Source: Agriotes lineatus (taxonomy: Eukaryota > Arthropoda > Insecta > Coleoptera > Elateridae). Taken from it: a DNA stretch of 64,000 nucleotides. Under the pieces are notes generated by a model that saw nothing but the letters and a program-made list of their open reading frames with translations, was not told the origin of the DNA and did no database searches. A program made the position numbers and the translations under genes. Location of the stretch: NCBI GenBank assembly GCA_940337035.1, contig CALNHX010007588.1, forward strand, positions 1-64,000, written 5' to 3'. Of the stretch, positions 23,345 to 34,100 are shown one piece after another (the first letter of the stretch is position 1; each line of letters begins with the position of its first letter).

Positions 23345-23815
23345 CATTATTTAAAAAAAGTATTTACCTAAAGTAGGACATGACTTACGAAAAATCACTA
23401 ACAATCGAATAAGAAATGCAGAATAAATTCAACTTGGCTCTAAAAGTTCCTCATGACCGAACTATCGCACTAAACGTACTAAAACAATTGAAAACTATGT
23501 TTTTTTTTTAAATGGAACAGTGTGAGTTTCATTAAACAGTTGAAAACTACAATCAACTAGCTTTCCAACGATGTGGCATATTCTCTATTTCGTTTAAAAA
23601 TAGCTTTTGAAATAACAAAAATATGTACAACATAATTTAAACAATTTATTTTCATTTAAAAACATGGATTTCAATTAGTTTTTGTACGTTTGGTGCAATA
23701 ATTCGACCAGGAGGAACTTTTAGAGTCAAGTGGAATTTGGTTTACATTTCTTATTCGATAGTTAGTTATTTTTCGGAAGCCATGGTATACTTTAGGTAAA
23801 TATTTATGCAATTTT
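23345..23815. repeat. Foldback MITE
   Basis: TATTTACCTAAAGTA, ATCGAATAAGAAATG and AAAAGTTCCTC in the left arm are inverted at 23650-23815 (GAGGAACTTTT, CATTTCTTATTCGAT, TACTTTAGGTAAATA). Confidence 0.65.
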
Positions 23816-24039
23816 TAATAAAATAATAAGTTTGAAAATTTTTGTTGAAGCATGCTATCATAAAGCATTTTTAGCGCTAATTTCAAATATCTAAAAATAT
23901 ACAGAGAGTTCCATTTAAAAAACCTTGTATCACCATCTAATAATAGGAGGCCATGGTTTAAATTGGTTTTCAACAATTTGTAGGTTATTGACTGGCATTG
24001 AAAATGAAAAAAGTTTTTGTCGATACCTCTATTATTAAC

Positions 24040-24300
24040 GATTATAGGATATTTAGCGATCTACAAACACCTTGTATATTAGACCGGTTTCATGGCAGGT
24101 AGACGTGTAATCCGCATGCAAAATATCGATTTCCTCCAACAAATAGTTTTTGAGATATACTGCCAACAAACATACATACAGACAGACAGACGGAATTGAG
24201 AAAACCTGTTTTTTGTCATCCAGTGACCCCGAACCGTGAAGTTCTGAAGGTGATTTTTTCGCGACTCTTTCGTCTTTTAAATGAGAGAAGTAAAAATGTA
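24040..24300. repeat. GACA-containing dispersed repeat, copy 2
   Basis: Shares ACAGACAGACAGACGG, TTTTTGTCATCCAGTGACCC, CGTGAAGTTCTG and ACTCTTTCGTCTTTTAAATG with the 12250 copy. Confidence 0.65.
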
Positions 24301-24375
24301 TCTCTTTAGAAATCATGCTAAATGACATGTACTAACCATGCTGTAACGGTTGTTTCCACAGTTGCTTTCATAACG

Positions 24376-24592
24376 TATGGGTCATAAGTTTTGAGAAAAT
24401 GCTTAATCATCAAAATAACGAAATTTTATTCAAACGAAAATTAATGGCTAATTTTAGATCTTTTAACAACATGAAAACTAATCTAAATAACAACAAAACA
24501 CGATTTGTTTACCGGTTTCACGACAACTAGATCAGACATCAAAATCGAGCAGAAATTACAAGCCAACTTTTTCTCAAAACTTATGACCCATA
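24376..24592. repeat. TIR MITE
   Basis: Ends TATGGGTCATAAGTTTTGAG and CTCAAAACTTATGACCCATA, 217 bp, TA at the borders; probably mariner-type. No coding. Confidence 0.75.
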
Positions 24593-24677
24593 AGTTATAT
24601 CTAAGACATCCCGAGTAAAACAAACAATGCGTAAACTATAGTACACAAGATCAATTTCAATTAGTGGTAAAATACTG

Positions 24678-24930
24678 ATGGGGCCACAATTATATATAAC
24701 AGCAATGAGATAACATGAACAAGAAAATAACACATATTGCTTGAGTAAGAAAGAGATAAACATAGTAGCAAATATACGAGTAGGCTTGACATTCACTTTA
24801 ATTATGACATATGTCAACTAATTATGCCTACTAAAATAATTTTCTTGTATGGTCATCTCTTTCTTACTCAAGCATTCTATTTGATTGTTCATGTTATCTT
24901 ATTGCTGTTATATATAATTATGGCCCCATC
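24678..24930. repeat. TIR MITE (GATGGGGCCA ends), copy 1
   Basis: GATGGGGCCACAATTATATA ... TATATAATTATGGCCCCATC with long matching arms (GAGATAACATGAACA / TGTTCATGTTATCTT). A second copy at 53989-54729 carries two hairpin insertions. Confidence 0.8.
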
Positions 24931-25202
24931 GGTATTAAACCACCGGTCGATTGTTTGGCAAAACATAGGCTTAAAATGTAATATCGTATAATTAAAATTA
25001 GTAGTTTCTTGTCTATCAATTCTTAGCTTTGTTATACTTTGTGTCATAATGTTACAAAAATGTAAAAAGCACTGTATAATTGCTCCAGCTGCTCGCCTAG
25101 AATTGGTACGCATGTATAGTATTTATTTATATGATATGGATATTACCCTTTCAAAGCGTATGTAAAGAATTCAGGGGTGGAAAATATATAACTCGGACCT
25201 GA
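24931..25202. other. Left flank of giant palindrome
   Basis: 272 bp of AT-rich DNA with no similarity to the right flank (errantivirus env), so the palindrome does not simply interrupt a provirus. No gene seen. Confidence 0.4.
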
Positions 25203-25233
25203 GAGTAGAACAGGGACACTTTACCCCCACTCC

Positions 25234-25420
25234 TTTTAATTGATTCGCGGATTCGCGGTTTAATTCGCGGTTTTATTCGCGGATTGACCTAATTAATTTC
25301 GCGGATTGACCTAATTAATTTCGCGGTTTGATCTAATTAATTTCGCGGTTTGATCTAATTAATTTACATATGTGCTACTGATTAAATTACATATGTGCTT
25401 CCGATTAAGTTACGCGGCGG
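25234..25420. repeat. Terminal 22-bp tandem units, left end
   Basis: Short motifs TTCGCGG(A/T)TTGA and CTAATTAATTTCGCGG repeat about every 22 bp, followed by two ACATATGTGCT units. The right end (about 34720-34920) has one more unit, the main difference between the arms. Confidence 0.75.
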
Positions 25421-25669
25421 CCATCTTGGATTTCTGGCGGGAATATTTGAAATTTGAATTTTTTCCGATTTTTTTCTAAGTTTAATTTTTTGAATTTGAA
25501 TTTCCCGGGGGTGTCGGCCATATTGGTGCGCGCGCACTTCTCACGGCGGTTGTTTTTAATTTTCGCGGAAATATTTGAAATTCAAACTGGTGGATCTATT
25601 TCGCTCTTCGAAGCTGCTGTCTCTCTCTTGCATTCACTCGTGGAAATATTTAAATTTAAAAAATCTATT

Positions 25670-25750
25670 TGCGGCGGACCCGAGTGGGAATCGAACCCTA
25701 GTTTTCTGGTTAACAGTCTTAGCACCTTACCGTTGCGCTATCGAGGCGTC
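25670..25750 (-). tRNA. tRNA-Asn-like sequence, left arm (probable pseudo-tRNA)
   Basis: Inverted identical copy of the tRNA-like sequence at 34389-34469, on the minus strand here. The same caveat about the weak anticodon stem applies. In each arm it points inward-to-outward, toward the element terminus. Confidence 0.45.
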
Positions 25751-27289
25751 TTGGAAATATAGGATTTGAACAAGATGTCATTTCGCAGCTGTGCCGTCAC
25801 ACCGTTCGAGTTGAAACAAACTATTTTTCAAAAATTTATATTATGAGAAAAGGGAATGTTTAACATATTGTGTTTACAGGCAGACACAATTTTTAAAAAA
25901 ATTATATATGCAACAGCTTTGCTACTAATAATAATTTTATAATTTGCAATATAGTCGTTGTCCCAAGTTTCTGGTTAATTTCCACTCGCGCAGTGGTTAA
26001 TTTCCATTCGACCGCAGAAAATTTGAAAAGCTATATGAAATAATGACTTTATTTTATAATTAAAACAGCGAAATCCGCGGATAAATCAGCGAACTTATTT
26101 TATATAGCGAAATCTGATTAATAAATTTGACCGTTTTTTAAAAACAGGTCGAGACATGTGTTTTGTTCATTTAAACAACCTTGGTGGCGAGGCTCCTTTG
26201 TTTGTTGCAGTGAAACGTAACGGTTTGCCCTCCAGCGCTTTCGCGAACCGCTTTCTCCTGCCTAAATCACTACAGGGCGAGCATTGGTTGACAGACGACA
26301 GAATGCACGGTTACCGGTCAGCGCAGCCAACGGCTTGGCGCTAAAATCCCTGTGACACAAAATCTAGTGGGATAAGCTTGCCTGGTTAATAAACCACTCT
26401 AGTTCGTATGATTTTTGTCGTGTGTATTGTTTGGTTTTAAAGGTTTGAACATTGTACCACTTAGCTGTTCTGACATTATACTTCCATATACATATTATAA
26501 ATAAATTTTAAATGTTATTTTCGACTAAGTTTTAGCTTCTTATAAATTACAACAGTGCCCTCGCCCATATAAAATAAGACATACGCATTAAATAAATGTT
26601 TTTATTGTATAAGAATGGTTGTCCCCCATAAATTTGAATAAAAACAGACAATTTCGTTGAAAAAAATAGCTTTTCATATAGGTAAGAAAGGGGGGTTGCG
26701 TTGCTTTCAGATACAGTGTTTCGGCTACTTTTCAGGAATTTTTAAAATATTGCCCATCGAACAGCGGAATAATTCTAGAACGAATCGGAGTTTTTATTTG
26801 TATAAAATGGCGGTCCGAACACGACGCTGCACAAAACCTGGATTTATCGAAATTTTAAAATAATATAGCTCTGTAATGAGTCTGTAGGGGGACCTCTTGT
26901 CTACACTCATACTTTACGTAAAATAGAAATTTCCTATCTCACTCACTCTTATTGACTGCTGTAACTTTATCTCTGGCACTCGCTCAAAATGTCTGTAGTT
27001 TTAATATGATTGAAGGTATCTCGTCATTCCTTCTAAGTATTTAAATATATATTAGACGTGTTTTAAAAAATATATGCATAAACGTTTTGCGATTTTCTAA
27101 CGATTTGGTTCATATGATTTTGTCGCTTTTAAAATAAATAGACATTATTTTATTTCGTGTTTGAGTTTTATAATTACGCTGTGCCCTTTGTGGCTTGATT
27201 ATTTTATAAGTAAGCGTCTGAAATTGTGTCATTATATCGCTCAAAACTGCATTTTAGTTTTAAAAATTTTAGTATAAATGACATCAGCC

Positions 27290-28640
27290 GAAAATAAAAA
27301 CGCGAATGACCACAAAGTAACATAATTTTGAATAAAAATCACACAATTTCGTTGAAAAATGTTCTGTTTCACTTAAAATTTTACAAAACTGACATCATGT
27401 CACTTGAAATTATACAAAAAACGACATTTTTAGCCAATAAGCGATAAAAAATACGACATCCCACATCATTTCACTTAAAAATTATCACGTTTCGTCTTAC
27501 AAAACGCTTTATAATAAAGAAAATGATGTAAAAACAGTTGTAAGAGTTATTTCTAAGCATAATTTTGCAAATGTTGTACACTTTTTCTCTAACTTGTGGC
27601 AGTTTTAGCAAGATTTGAATAAAAAACAGCCATTTCTGCAGCAATTTTAGTAAGATCTGAATAAAAACATGCAATTTCCAAAGCATTTCGTTTAAAATGT
27701 TAGAAAATCGACATCATCTCCCATGAAAATTTATAAAAATCGGCATCTTGTCACATTAAATTCTGTAAAAACGACAAAAACAATATTTTTTTCACAACTT
27801 TCATTGAAAAATAGTAAAATTTTACGAAAATACGTCTGTGCTGACGACAAATGAAAATAAATTTGAATAGAAACACGCAAAAATTACGAAAAGACGTATG
27901 TGTTGACCCCCAAAGTAACAAAAATTTGAATAAAATCACGCAATCATACAGCATCTCACATAAATTTTCGCAAATATTGACATCATGTCACATAAATTAT
28001 ACAAAAACTGTCATCACGTCACTTGAAATTATACAAAAAACGATATTTTATTCAACACACGATGAAAATTGAACAAAAATCACGCAATTACAAGCCATCT
28101 CACATAAATTTTCACAAAAATCGACATCATGTTACATAAACTATGCATAATTTTGCAAATGTTTTACACTTTTTATAAAATGCATCGCTCAAAATTAAAA
28201 GAAATAGCAATTTCGTTGAAAAAATCTACTACCACAATCATTTCGATAAACAAAATTCAAAAAATCTTATACTTTTGACGGAAATATATGTATGTTGACC
28301 ACAAATTAACATAATTTTTAAATAAAAACGCGCAATTCGTTGAAAAAAATATTCTGACACCACCAAAACACGCAATTTCATTGAAAAATATATATATGTT
28401 GTCCACAAATTAACATAAATTTGAATAAAAACACGTAATTTTGTTGAAAAAAATGTTCTGGCCCCGTCATTTCACTTAAAATTTTACAAAACTGCCATCA
28501 TAACACTTGAAATTATACAAAATATATGTATGTTTATCACAAATTAACATAAACCTGAATAAAACACACAATTTCGTTGAAAAATTTGCAAATGTTTTAC
28601 ACTTTTTATAAAATGTGTCGCTCAAAATTAAAAGAAATCA
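27290..28640. repeat. Degenerate AT-rich motif array in arm
   Basis: Interspersed degenerate repeats of phrases such as TTGAATAAAAACACGCAATT, CGTTGAAAAA, CATCATGTCAC and AAATTATACAAAA. No coding potential. The mirror copy lies at about 31500-32850. Confidence 0.7.
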
Positions 28641-28994
28641 CAATTTTTAAATTATATCACGCCATTATGAAATCGTAGATTGATTTTTTTTGAAATTTTA
28701 CACTTTGTAACTGTAAAATAACTTCAAATACTAATATTTTAGCTTTAGATTTTGTAATTATTGCAGATTCGTGAAAAACAAAAGCAGAGTAGAAATAAAA
28801 AACACAAACACTTTGTAATAAACAAATATATTGTTCTTATTTCGTATAATACTTGATAATATAAATATAAATGTACAGCAGAATGTCTTATTTCTAAAAA
28901 TTCGCTAGCAATTTACAAAACTGTAGTTTGAGGTGCACGACATTTCAAATTAAAAAGACTGCAAGTAATAAAATCAGAATTTCATTGTGTAATT

Positions 28995-29762
28995 TTAAAG
29001 TTTAAGGCGCTCCCAATCCATAATTCCATTCGTATTTGATGTTGAGGACCTCTGCCTTAGAGGCGTTTTTCTAACGGCCCTTTTTTGGAGACGTTTCCTT
29101 ATCGATGTTCTTCTGACTGAACCTTTTTGATGTGGACTTGGATGAGTAGCTGGTGTTTTTAATTTATATTCTAAATCAGACTCGCAGTTATCAGTTTCCA
29201 TTCCGGTTTTTCCTATAGTACCAGTCGGGGTTGGCTTCTTTTGCTGTTTAGGTTTAGCTAGCAGCACATTAGGAACGTTAAGGTCTTTGATGTAATCAGC
29301 AAACTGTAGGCGTCCGGGTGGATTAATAGTTTTTAGAGGCCGCAGAGTGTCGTGAATTAAATCGACTATGTTAGACGAAGGTAAAATTTCACCCTTTATA
29401 GTAACGGTACCCTTGTGATCCCAGCTCACATCGCTTGAGGTACTCAAAATGCGTAGGAAAACTTCAGCTTTTTTCTTAAAAGTTTTGGGAAGTGTAGATA
29501 AAATAACGGCATTTGATAGGCTGTCACTGGTTGTTTCAATAGGTATTTTGATTGGCTGCCGCGCCTGGTTTGTGAAATGAAGGAATCGTTGTAACACTTG
29601 ATTGTACTGGATCCATTTATCGTGATCAGTTAATTTGGACTTTAAAACTTTTTGCATTTCGTCATCAAGCTGTGATAATATATTTTTCTCCGCATCATCG
29701 CCAGACTTAAGACGTTGGACAAATTCCGGCGATACAATCAACATCTTCCGCTCTTTGTCCAT
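28995..29762 (-). CDS. 255-aa basic-tailed protein of palindromic element
   Basis: Complete ORF from ATG at 29762. The N-terminus reads MDKERKMLIVSPEFVQRL; residues about 30-75 form a helical segment with LSQLDDEMQKVLKS and a KWIQYNQVLQRFLHF motif. From memory this resembles a recurrent small protein found in Maverick/Polinton-like elements and many invertebrate genomes; I cannot verify it. Residues about 205-240 are a strongly basic stretch (RRTSIRKRLQKR...), suggesting nucleic-acid binding or a core-like role. The last 20 residues (65 nt with the stop codon) lie in the repeat arm and are identical to the end of the divergent 351-codon ORF. The start codons of the two ORFs are 326 bp apart. 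Confidence 0.7.
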   Translation of the reverse strand: MDKERKMLIVSPEFVQRLKSGDDAEKNILSQLDDEMQKVLKSKLTDHDKWIQYNQVLQRFLHFTNQARQPIKIPIETTSDSLSNAVILSTLPKTFKKKAEVFLRILSTSSDVSWDHKGTVTIKGEILPSSNIVDLIHDTLRPLKTINPPGRLQFADYIKDLNVPNVLLAKPKQQKKPTPTGTIGKTGMETDNCESDLEYKLKTPATHPSPHQKGSVRRTSIRKRLQKRAVRKTPLRQRSSTSNTNGIMDWERLKL

Positions 29763-30088
29763 TTTAGTCGAAAAGGAGCTCAGTCGTTTGTTCTGGTAGA
29801 GCCGTCGTGAATAAACTAGCTTAAAATCAAGACTTTCATAATAAATATATAAAAAATATGACAGGTACGGGAATCGAATCCAGCAATTTTCGAAACCGGT
29901 TTGATATATATTTATTGAAGGACTTGACCATCAGTTGACGTTTTATTAATATTTGTCGTGATTCGTCATCGCTGAAATTTTACAAGAGTCAACCTGTCTG
30001 CTATGCGGCGCACGCAATGGTCCCACCTCTTTTATTTTAAAATTTGTAAAACCAGATGTCCAAGCCGATACCGCACTACTCGTTTTAA
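29763..30088. promoter_or_regulatory. Shared intergenic region of divergent ORFs
   Basis: 326 bp between the two start codons, the only spacer between divergent ORFs, so it probably carries both promoters. At about 29867-29885 it contains a tRNA B-box-like sequence (minus strand GGATTCGATTCCCG). No TATA box can be assigned confidently. Confidence 0.4.
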
Positions 30089-31144
30089 GTGATTGTGCTC
30101 TGTTACCTGGTGCATCTGAAGATGGCTCCCAGACGAATTAATAACTGTCAGGATGCAGCCGTACCTTACAGCAGGACATCAATTGTAGAATCAAGTAAGA
30201 AAAAGACAAAACTAAGTAAGAAGATGCAGTTTTCAAATAAAAGCCAACACCGGGAAGCGCTAGCATCACCGCAGATAATAGTTGGTGACGAAGAAACCCT
30301 GGGACCATCGTCACAGCTAACCGGACATAGCGAAGATTTGAGTTTGGTCGTGCAGGAGCCCATGCAGCACTGTGACGTAATAACGGACACCCCGCCCGAG
30401 GACAACCAGCTCCGTCGTGAGAAGAAGCGGACATTGTGTAATTTTTGTATGCCTCTAAACAATACAATTGCAGAATCATGTAAGAAAAGGACAAAGCCAA
30501 GTAATAAAACGCAATTTTCAAATAAAACCCAACATCGGACAACACTACTACCAACACAGATAGAGGTTGTTGACGAAGAGACCCGGGGCCCGTCGCCTGA
30601 TCAAACAGGTATGCATAGCTGTGACGTAACAACGGACACCCCGACCGAGAACAAACATATCTTCCATGAGAAACGGTTATTGTGTGATTTTTGTATGCCT
30701 CTAAACATTAGTTCTAGCAAAGTTGTTCATTTAGGCCTGGATTCTTATAAAAACTTTTCACCTGTGGCAAGAATTCTGAATACCGACGGATTAGGTGTTT
30801 CATTCACGGCGGATGCGTTTATTGTTTTTCTGGAGGCTCTACCGGATATGTTTGTGATGGCGAAACAAGGATCTTTTAAATGTGATTTAAGTGAACATAC
30901 AGTGGAACATGTGACCAGCGACACTTGCAGGATTATTCCAAAGGACCCCGTCAGCAAATTTACACTTTACGTGATGTATGACACGCTGTCAAATTTATTG
31001 CCTATGTATGATTTGATGGTAGTTAAAATCAACGACTTGAAACGTGCACAATGTAATTTCGAAAAGTTTGCTGCATCAATAAGGCAGAGGTCCTCAACAT
31101 CAAATACGAATGGAATTATGGACTGGGAGCGCCTTAAACTTTAA
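30089..31144 (+). CDS. 351-aa protein with duplicated N-terminus
   Basis: Complete ORF. The first ATG is at 30089; MAPRRINNCQDAA at 30122 may be the real start. The N-terminal part is a tandem duplication: two units of about 80-95 residues, each beginning with a Lys-rich S(K/C)K(K/R)(K/R)TK segment plus QFSNK(S/T)QHR and ending in LC(N/D)FCMPLN. The C-terminal part (about 215-330) is a compact domain with GLDSYKNFSPVARILN and GVSFTADAFIVFLEALPDM. That layout recalls PC4-like ssDNA-binding folds, but this is only a guess. The last 20 residues lie in the right arm and duplicate the end of the 255-aa protein. The function is not known. Confidence 0.65.
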   Translation: MIVLCYLVHLKMAPRRINNCQDAAVPYSRTSIVESSKKKTKLSKKMQFSNKSQHREALASPQIIVGDEETLGPSSQLTGHSEDLSLVVQEPMQHCDVITDTPPEDNQLRREKKRTLCNFCMPLNNTIAESCKKRTKPSNKTQFSNKTQHRTTLLPTQIEVVDEETRGPSPDQTGMHSCDVTTDTPTENKHIFHEKRLLCDFCMPLNISSSKVVHLGLDSYKNFSPVARILNTDGLGVSFTADAFIVFLEALPDMFVMAKQGSFKCDLSEHTVEHVTSDTCRIIPKDPVSKFTLYVMYDTLSNLLPMYDLMVVKINDLKRAQCNFEKFAASIRQRSSTSNTNGIMDWERLKL

Positions 31145-34100
31145 AATTACACAATGAAATTCTGATTTTATTACTTGCAGTCTTTTTAATTTGAAATGTC
31201 GTGCACCTCAAACTACAGTTTTGTAAATTGCTAGCGAATTTTTAGAAATAAGACATTCTGCTGTACATTTATATTTATATTATCAAGTATTATACGAAAT
31301 AAGAACAATATATTTGTTTATTACAAAGTGTTTGTGTTTTTTATTTCTACTCTGCTTTTGTTTTTCACGAATCTGCAATAATTACAAAATCTAAAGCTAA
31401 AATATTAGTATTTGAAGTTATTTTACAGTTACAAAGTGTAAAATTTCAAAAAAAATCAATCTACGATTTCATAATGGCGTGATATAATTTAAAAATTGTG
31501 ATTTCTTTTAATTTTGAGCGACACATTTTATAAAAAGTGTAAAACATTTGCAAATTTTTCAACGAAATTGTGTGTTTTATTCAGGTTTATGTTAATTTGT
31601 GATAAACATACATATATTTTGTATAATTTCAAGTGTTATGATGGCAGTTTTGTAAAATTTTAAGTGAAATGACGGGGCCAGAACATTTTTTTCAACAAAA
31701 TTACGTGTTTTTATTCAAATTTATGTTAATTTGTGGACAACATATATATATTTTTCAATGAAATTGCGTGTTTTGGTGGTGTCAGAATATTTTTTTCAAC
31801 GAATTGCGCGTTTTTATTTAAAAATTATGTTAATTTGTGGTCAACATACATATATTTCCGTCAAAAGTATAAGATTTTTTGAATTTTGTTTATCGAAATG
31901 ATTGTGGTAGTAGATTTTTTCAACGAAATTGCTATTTCTTTTAATTTTGAGCGATGCATTTTATAAAAAGTGTAAAACATTTGCAAAATTATGCATAGTT
32001 TATGTAACATGATGTCGATTTTTGTGAAAATTTATGTGAGATGGCTTGTAATTGCGTGATTTTTGTTCAATTTTCATCGTGTGTTGAATAAAATATCGTT
32101 TTTTGTATAATTTCAAGTGACGTGATGACAGTTTTTGTATAATTTATGTGACATGATGTCAATATTTGCGAAAATTTATGTGAGATGCTGTATGATTGCG
32201 TGATTTTATTCAAATTTTTGTTACTTTGGGGGTCAACACATACGTCTTTTCGTAATTTTTGCGTGTTTCTATTCAAATTTATTTTCATTTGTCGTCAGCA
32301 CAGACGTATTTTCGTAAAATTTTACTATTTTTCAATGAAAGTTGTGAAAAAAATATTGTTTTTGTCGTTTTTACAGAATTTAATGTGACAAGATGCCGAT
32401 TTTTATAAATTTTCATGGGAGATGATGTCGATTTTCTAACATTTTAAACGAAATGCTTTGGAAATTGCATGTTTTTATTCAGATCTTACTAAAATTGCTG
32501 CAGAAATGGCTGTTTTTTATTCAAATCTTGCTAAAACTGCCACAAGTTAGAGAAAAAGTGTACAACATTTGCAAAATTATGCTTAGAAATAACTCTTACA
32601 ACTGTTTTTACATCATTTTCTTTATTATAAAGCGTTTTGTAAGACGAAACGTGATAATTTTTAAGTGAAATGATGTGGGATGTCGTATTTTTTATCGCTT
32701 ATTGGCTAAAAATGTCGTTTTTTGTATAATTTCAAGTGACATGATGTCAGTTTTGTAAAATTTTAAGTGAAACAGAACATTTTTCAACGAAATTGTGTGA
32801 TTTTTATTCAAAATTATGTTACTTTGTGGTCATTCGCGTTTTTATTTTCGGCTGATGTCATTTATACTAAAATTTTTAAAACTAAAATGCAGTTTTGAGC
32901 GATATAATGACACAATTTCAGACGCTTACTTATAAAATAATCAAGCCACAAAGGGCACAGCGTAATTATAAAACTCAAACACGAAATAAAATAATGTCTA
33001 TTTATTTTAAAAGCGACAAAATCATATGAACCAAATCGTTAGAAAATCGCAAAACGTTTATGCATATATTTTTTAAAACACGTCTAATATATATTTAAAT
33101 ACTTAGAAGGAATGACGAGATACCTTCAATCATATTAAAACTACAGACATTTTGAGCGAGTGCCAGAGATAAAGTTACAGCAGTCAATAAGAGTGAGTGA
33201 GATAGGAAATTTCTATTTTACGTAAAGTATGAGTGTAGACAAGAGGTCCCCCTACAGACTCATTACAGAGCTATATTATTTTAAAATTTCGATAAATCCA
33301 GGTTTTGTGCAGCGTCGTGTTCGGACCGCCATTTTATACAAATAAAAACTCCGATTCGTTCTAGAATTATTCCGCTGTTCGATGGGCAATATTTTAAAAA
33401 TTCCTGAAAAGTAGCCGAAACACTGTATCTGAAAGCAACGCAACCCCCCTTTCTTACCTATATGAAAAGCTATTTTTTTCAACGAAATTGTCTGTTTTTA
33501 TTCAAATTTATGGGGGACAACCATTCTTATACAATAAAAACATTTATTTAATGCGTATGTCTTATTTTATATGGGCGAGGGCACTGTTGTAATTTATAAG
33601 AAGCTAAAACTTAGTCGAAAATAACATTTAAAATTTATTTATAATATGTATATGGAAGTATAATGTCAGAACAGCTAAGTGGTACAATGTTCAAACCTTT
33701 AAAACCAAACAATACACACGACAAAAATCATACGAACTAGAGTGGTTTATTAACCAGGCAAGCTTATCCCACTAGATTTTGTGTCACAGGGATTTTAGCG
33801 CCAAGCCGTTGGCTGCGCTGACCGGTAACCGTGCATTCTGTCGTCTGTCAACCAATGCTCGCCCTGTAGTGATTTAGGCAGGAGAAAGCGGTTCGCGAAA
33901 GCGCTGGAGGGCAAACCGTTACGTTTCACTGCAACAAACAAAGGAGCCTCGCCACCAAGGTTGTTTAAATGAACAAAACACATGTCTCGACCTGTTTTTA
34001 AAAAACGGTCAAATTTATTAATCAGATTTCGCTATATAAAATAAGTTCGCTGATTTATCCGCGGATTTCGCTGTTTTAATTATAAAATAAAGTCATTATT

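Larger units (their letters stand above)
25203..29059. repeat. Left arm of giant palindrome
   Basis: Inverted copy of 31080-34958. From the outside in it holds: a terminal block of 22-bp units containing TTCGCGG (25240-25380); a GC-richer 350 bp with a tRNA-like sequence; sequence without recognisable genes; a long AT-rich array of degenerate short motifs (about 27290-28640); and finally the 3' end of the 255-codon ORF. The short ORFs inside it have no recognisable products and no sign of coding selection. Confidence 0.9.

Noticed and set aside
25454..28072. Several 60-100 codon ORFs in the left arm, mirrored at 32067-34685
   Set aside because: Mirror copies come from arm identity; none resembles a known protein and some overlap the tRNA-like sequence and AT-rich array.
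27290..28640. Possible CRISPR-like or satellite array in the palindrome arm
   Set aside because: Repeats are degenerate, unevenly spaced and AT-rich, in a eukaryotic genome; no regular spacer pattern.
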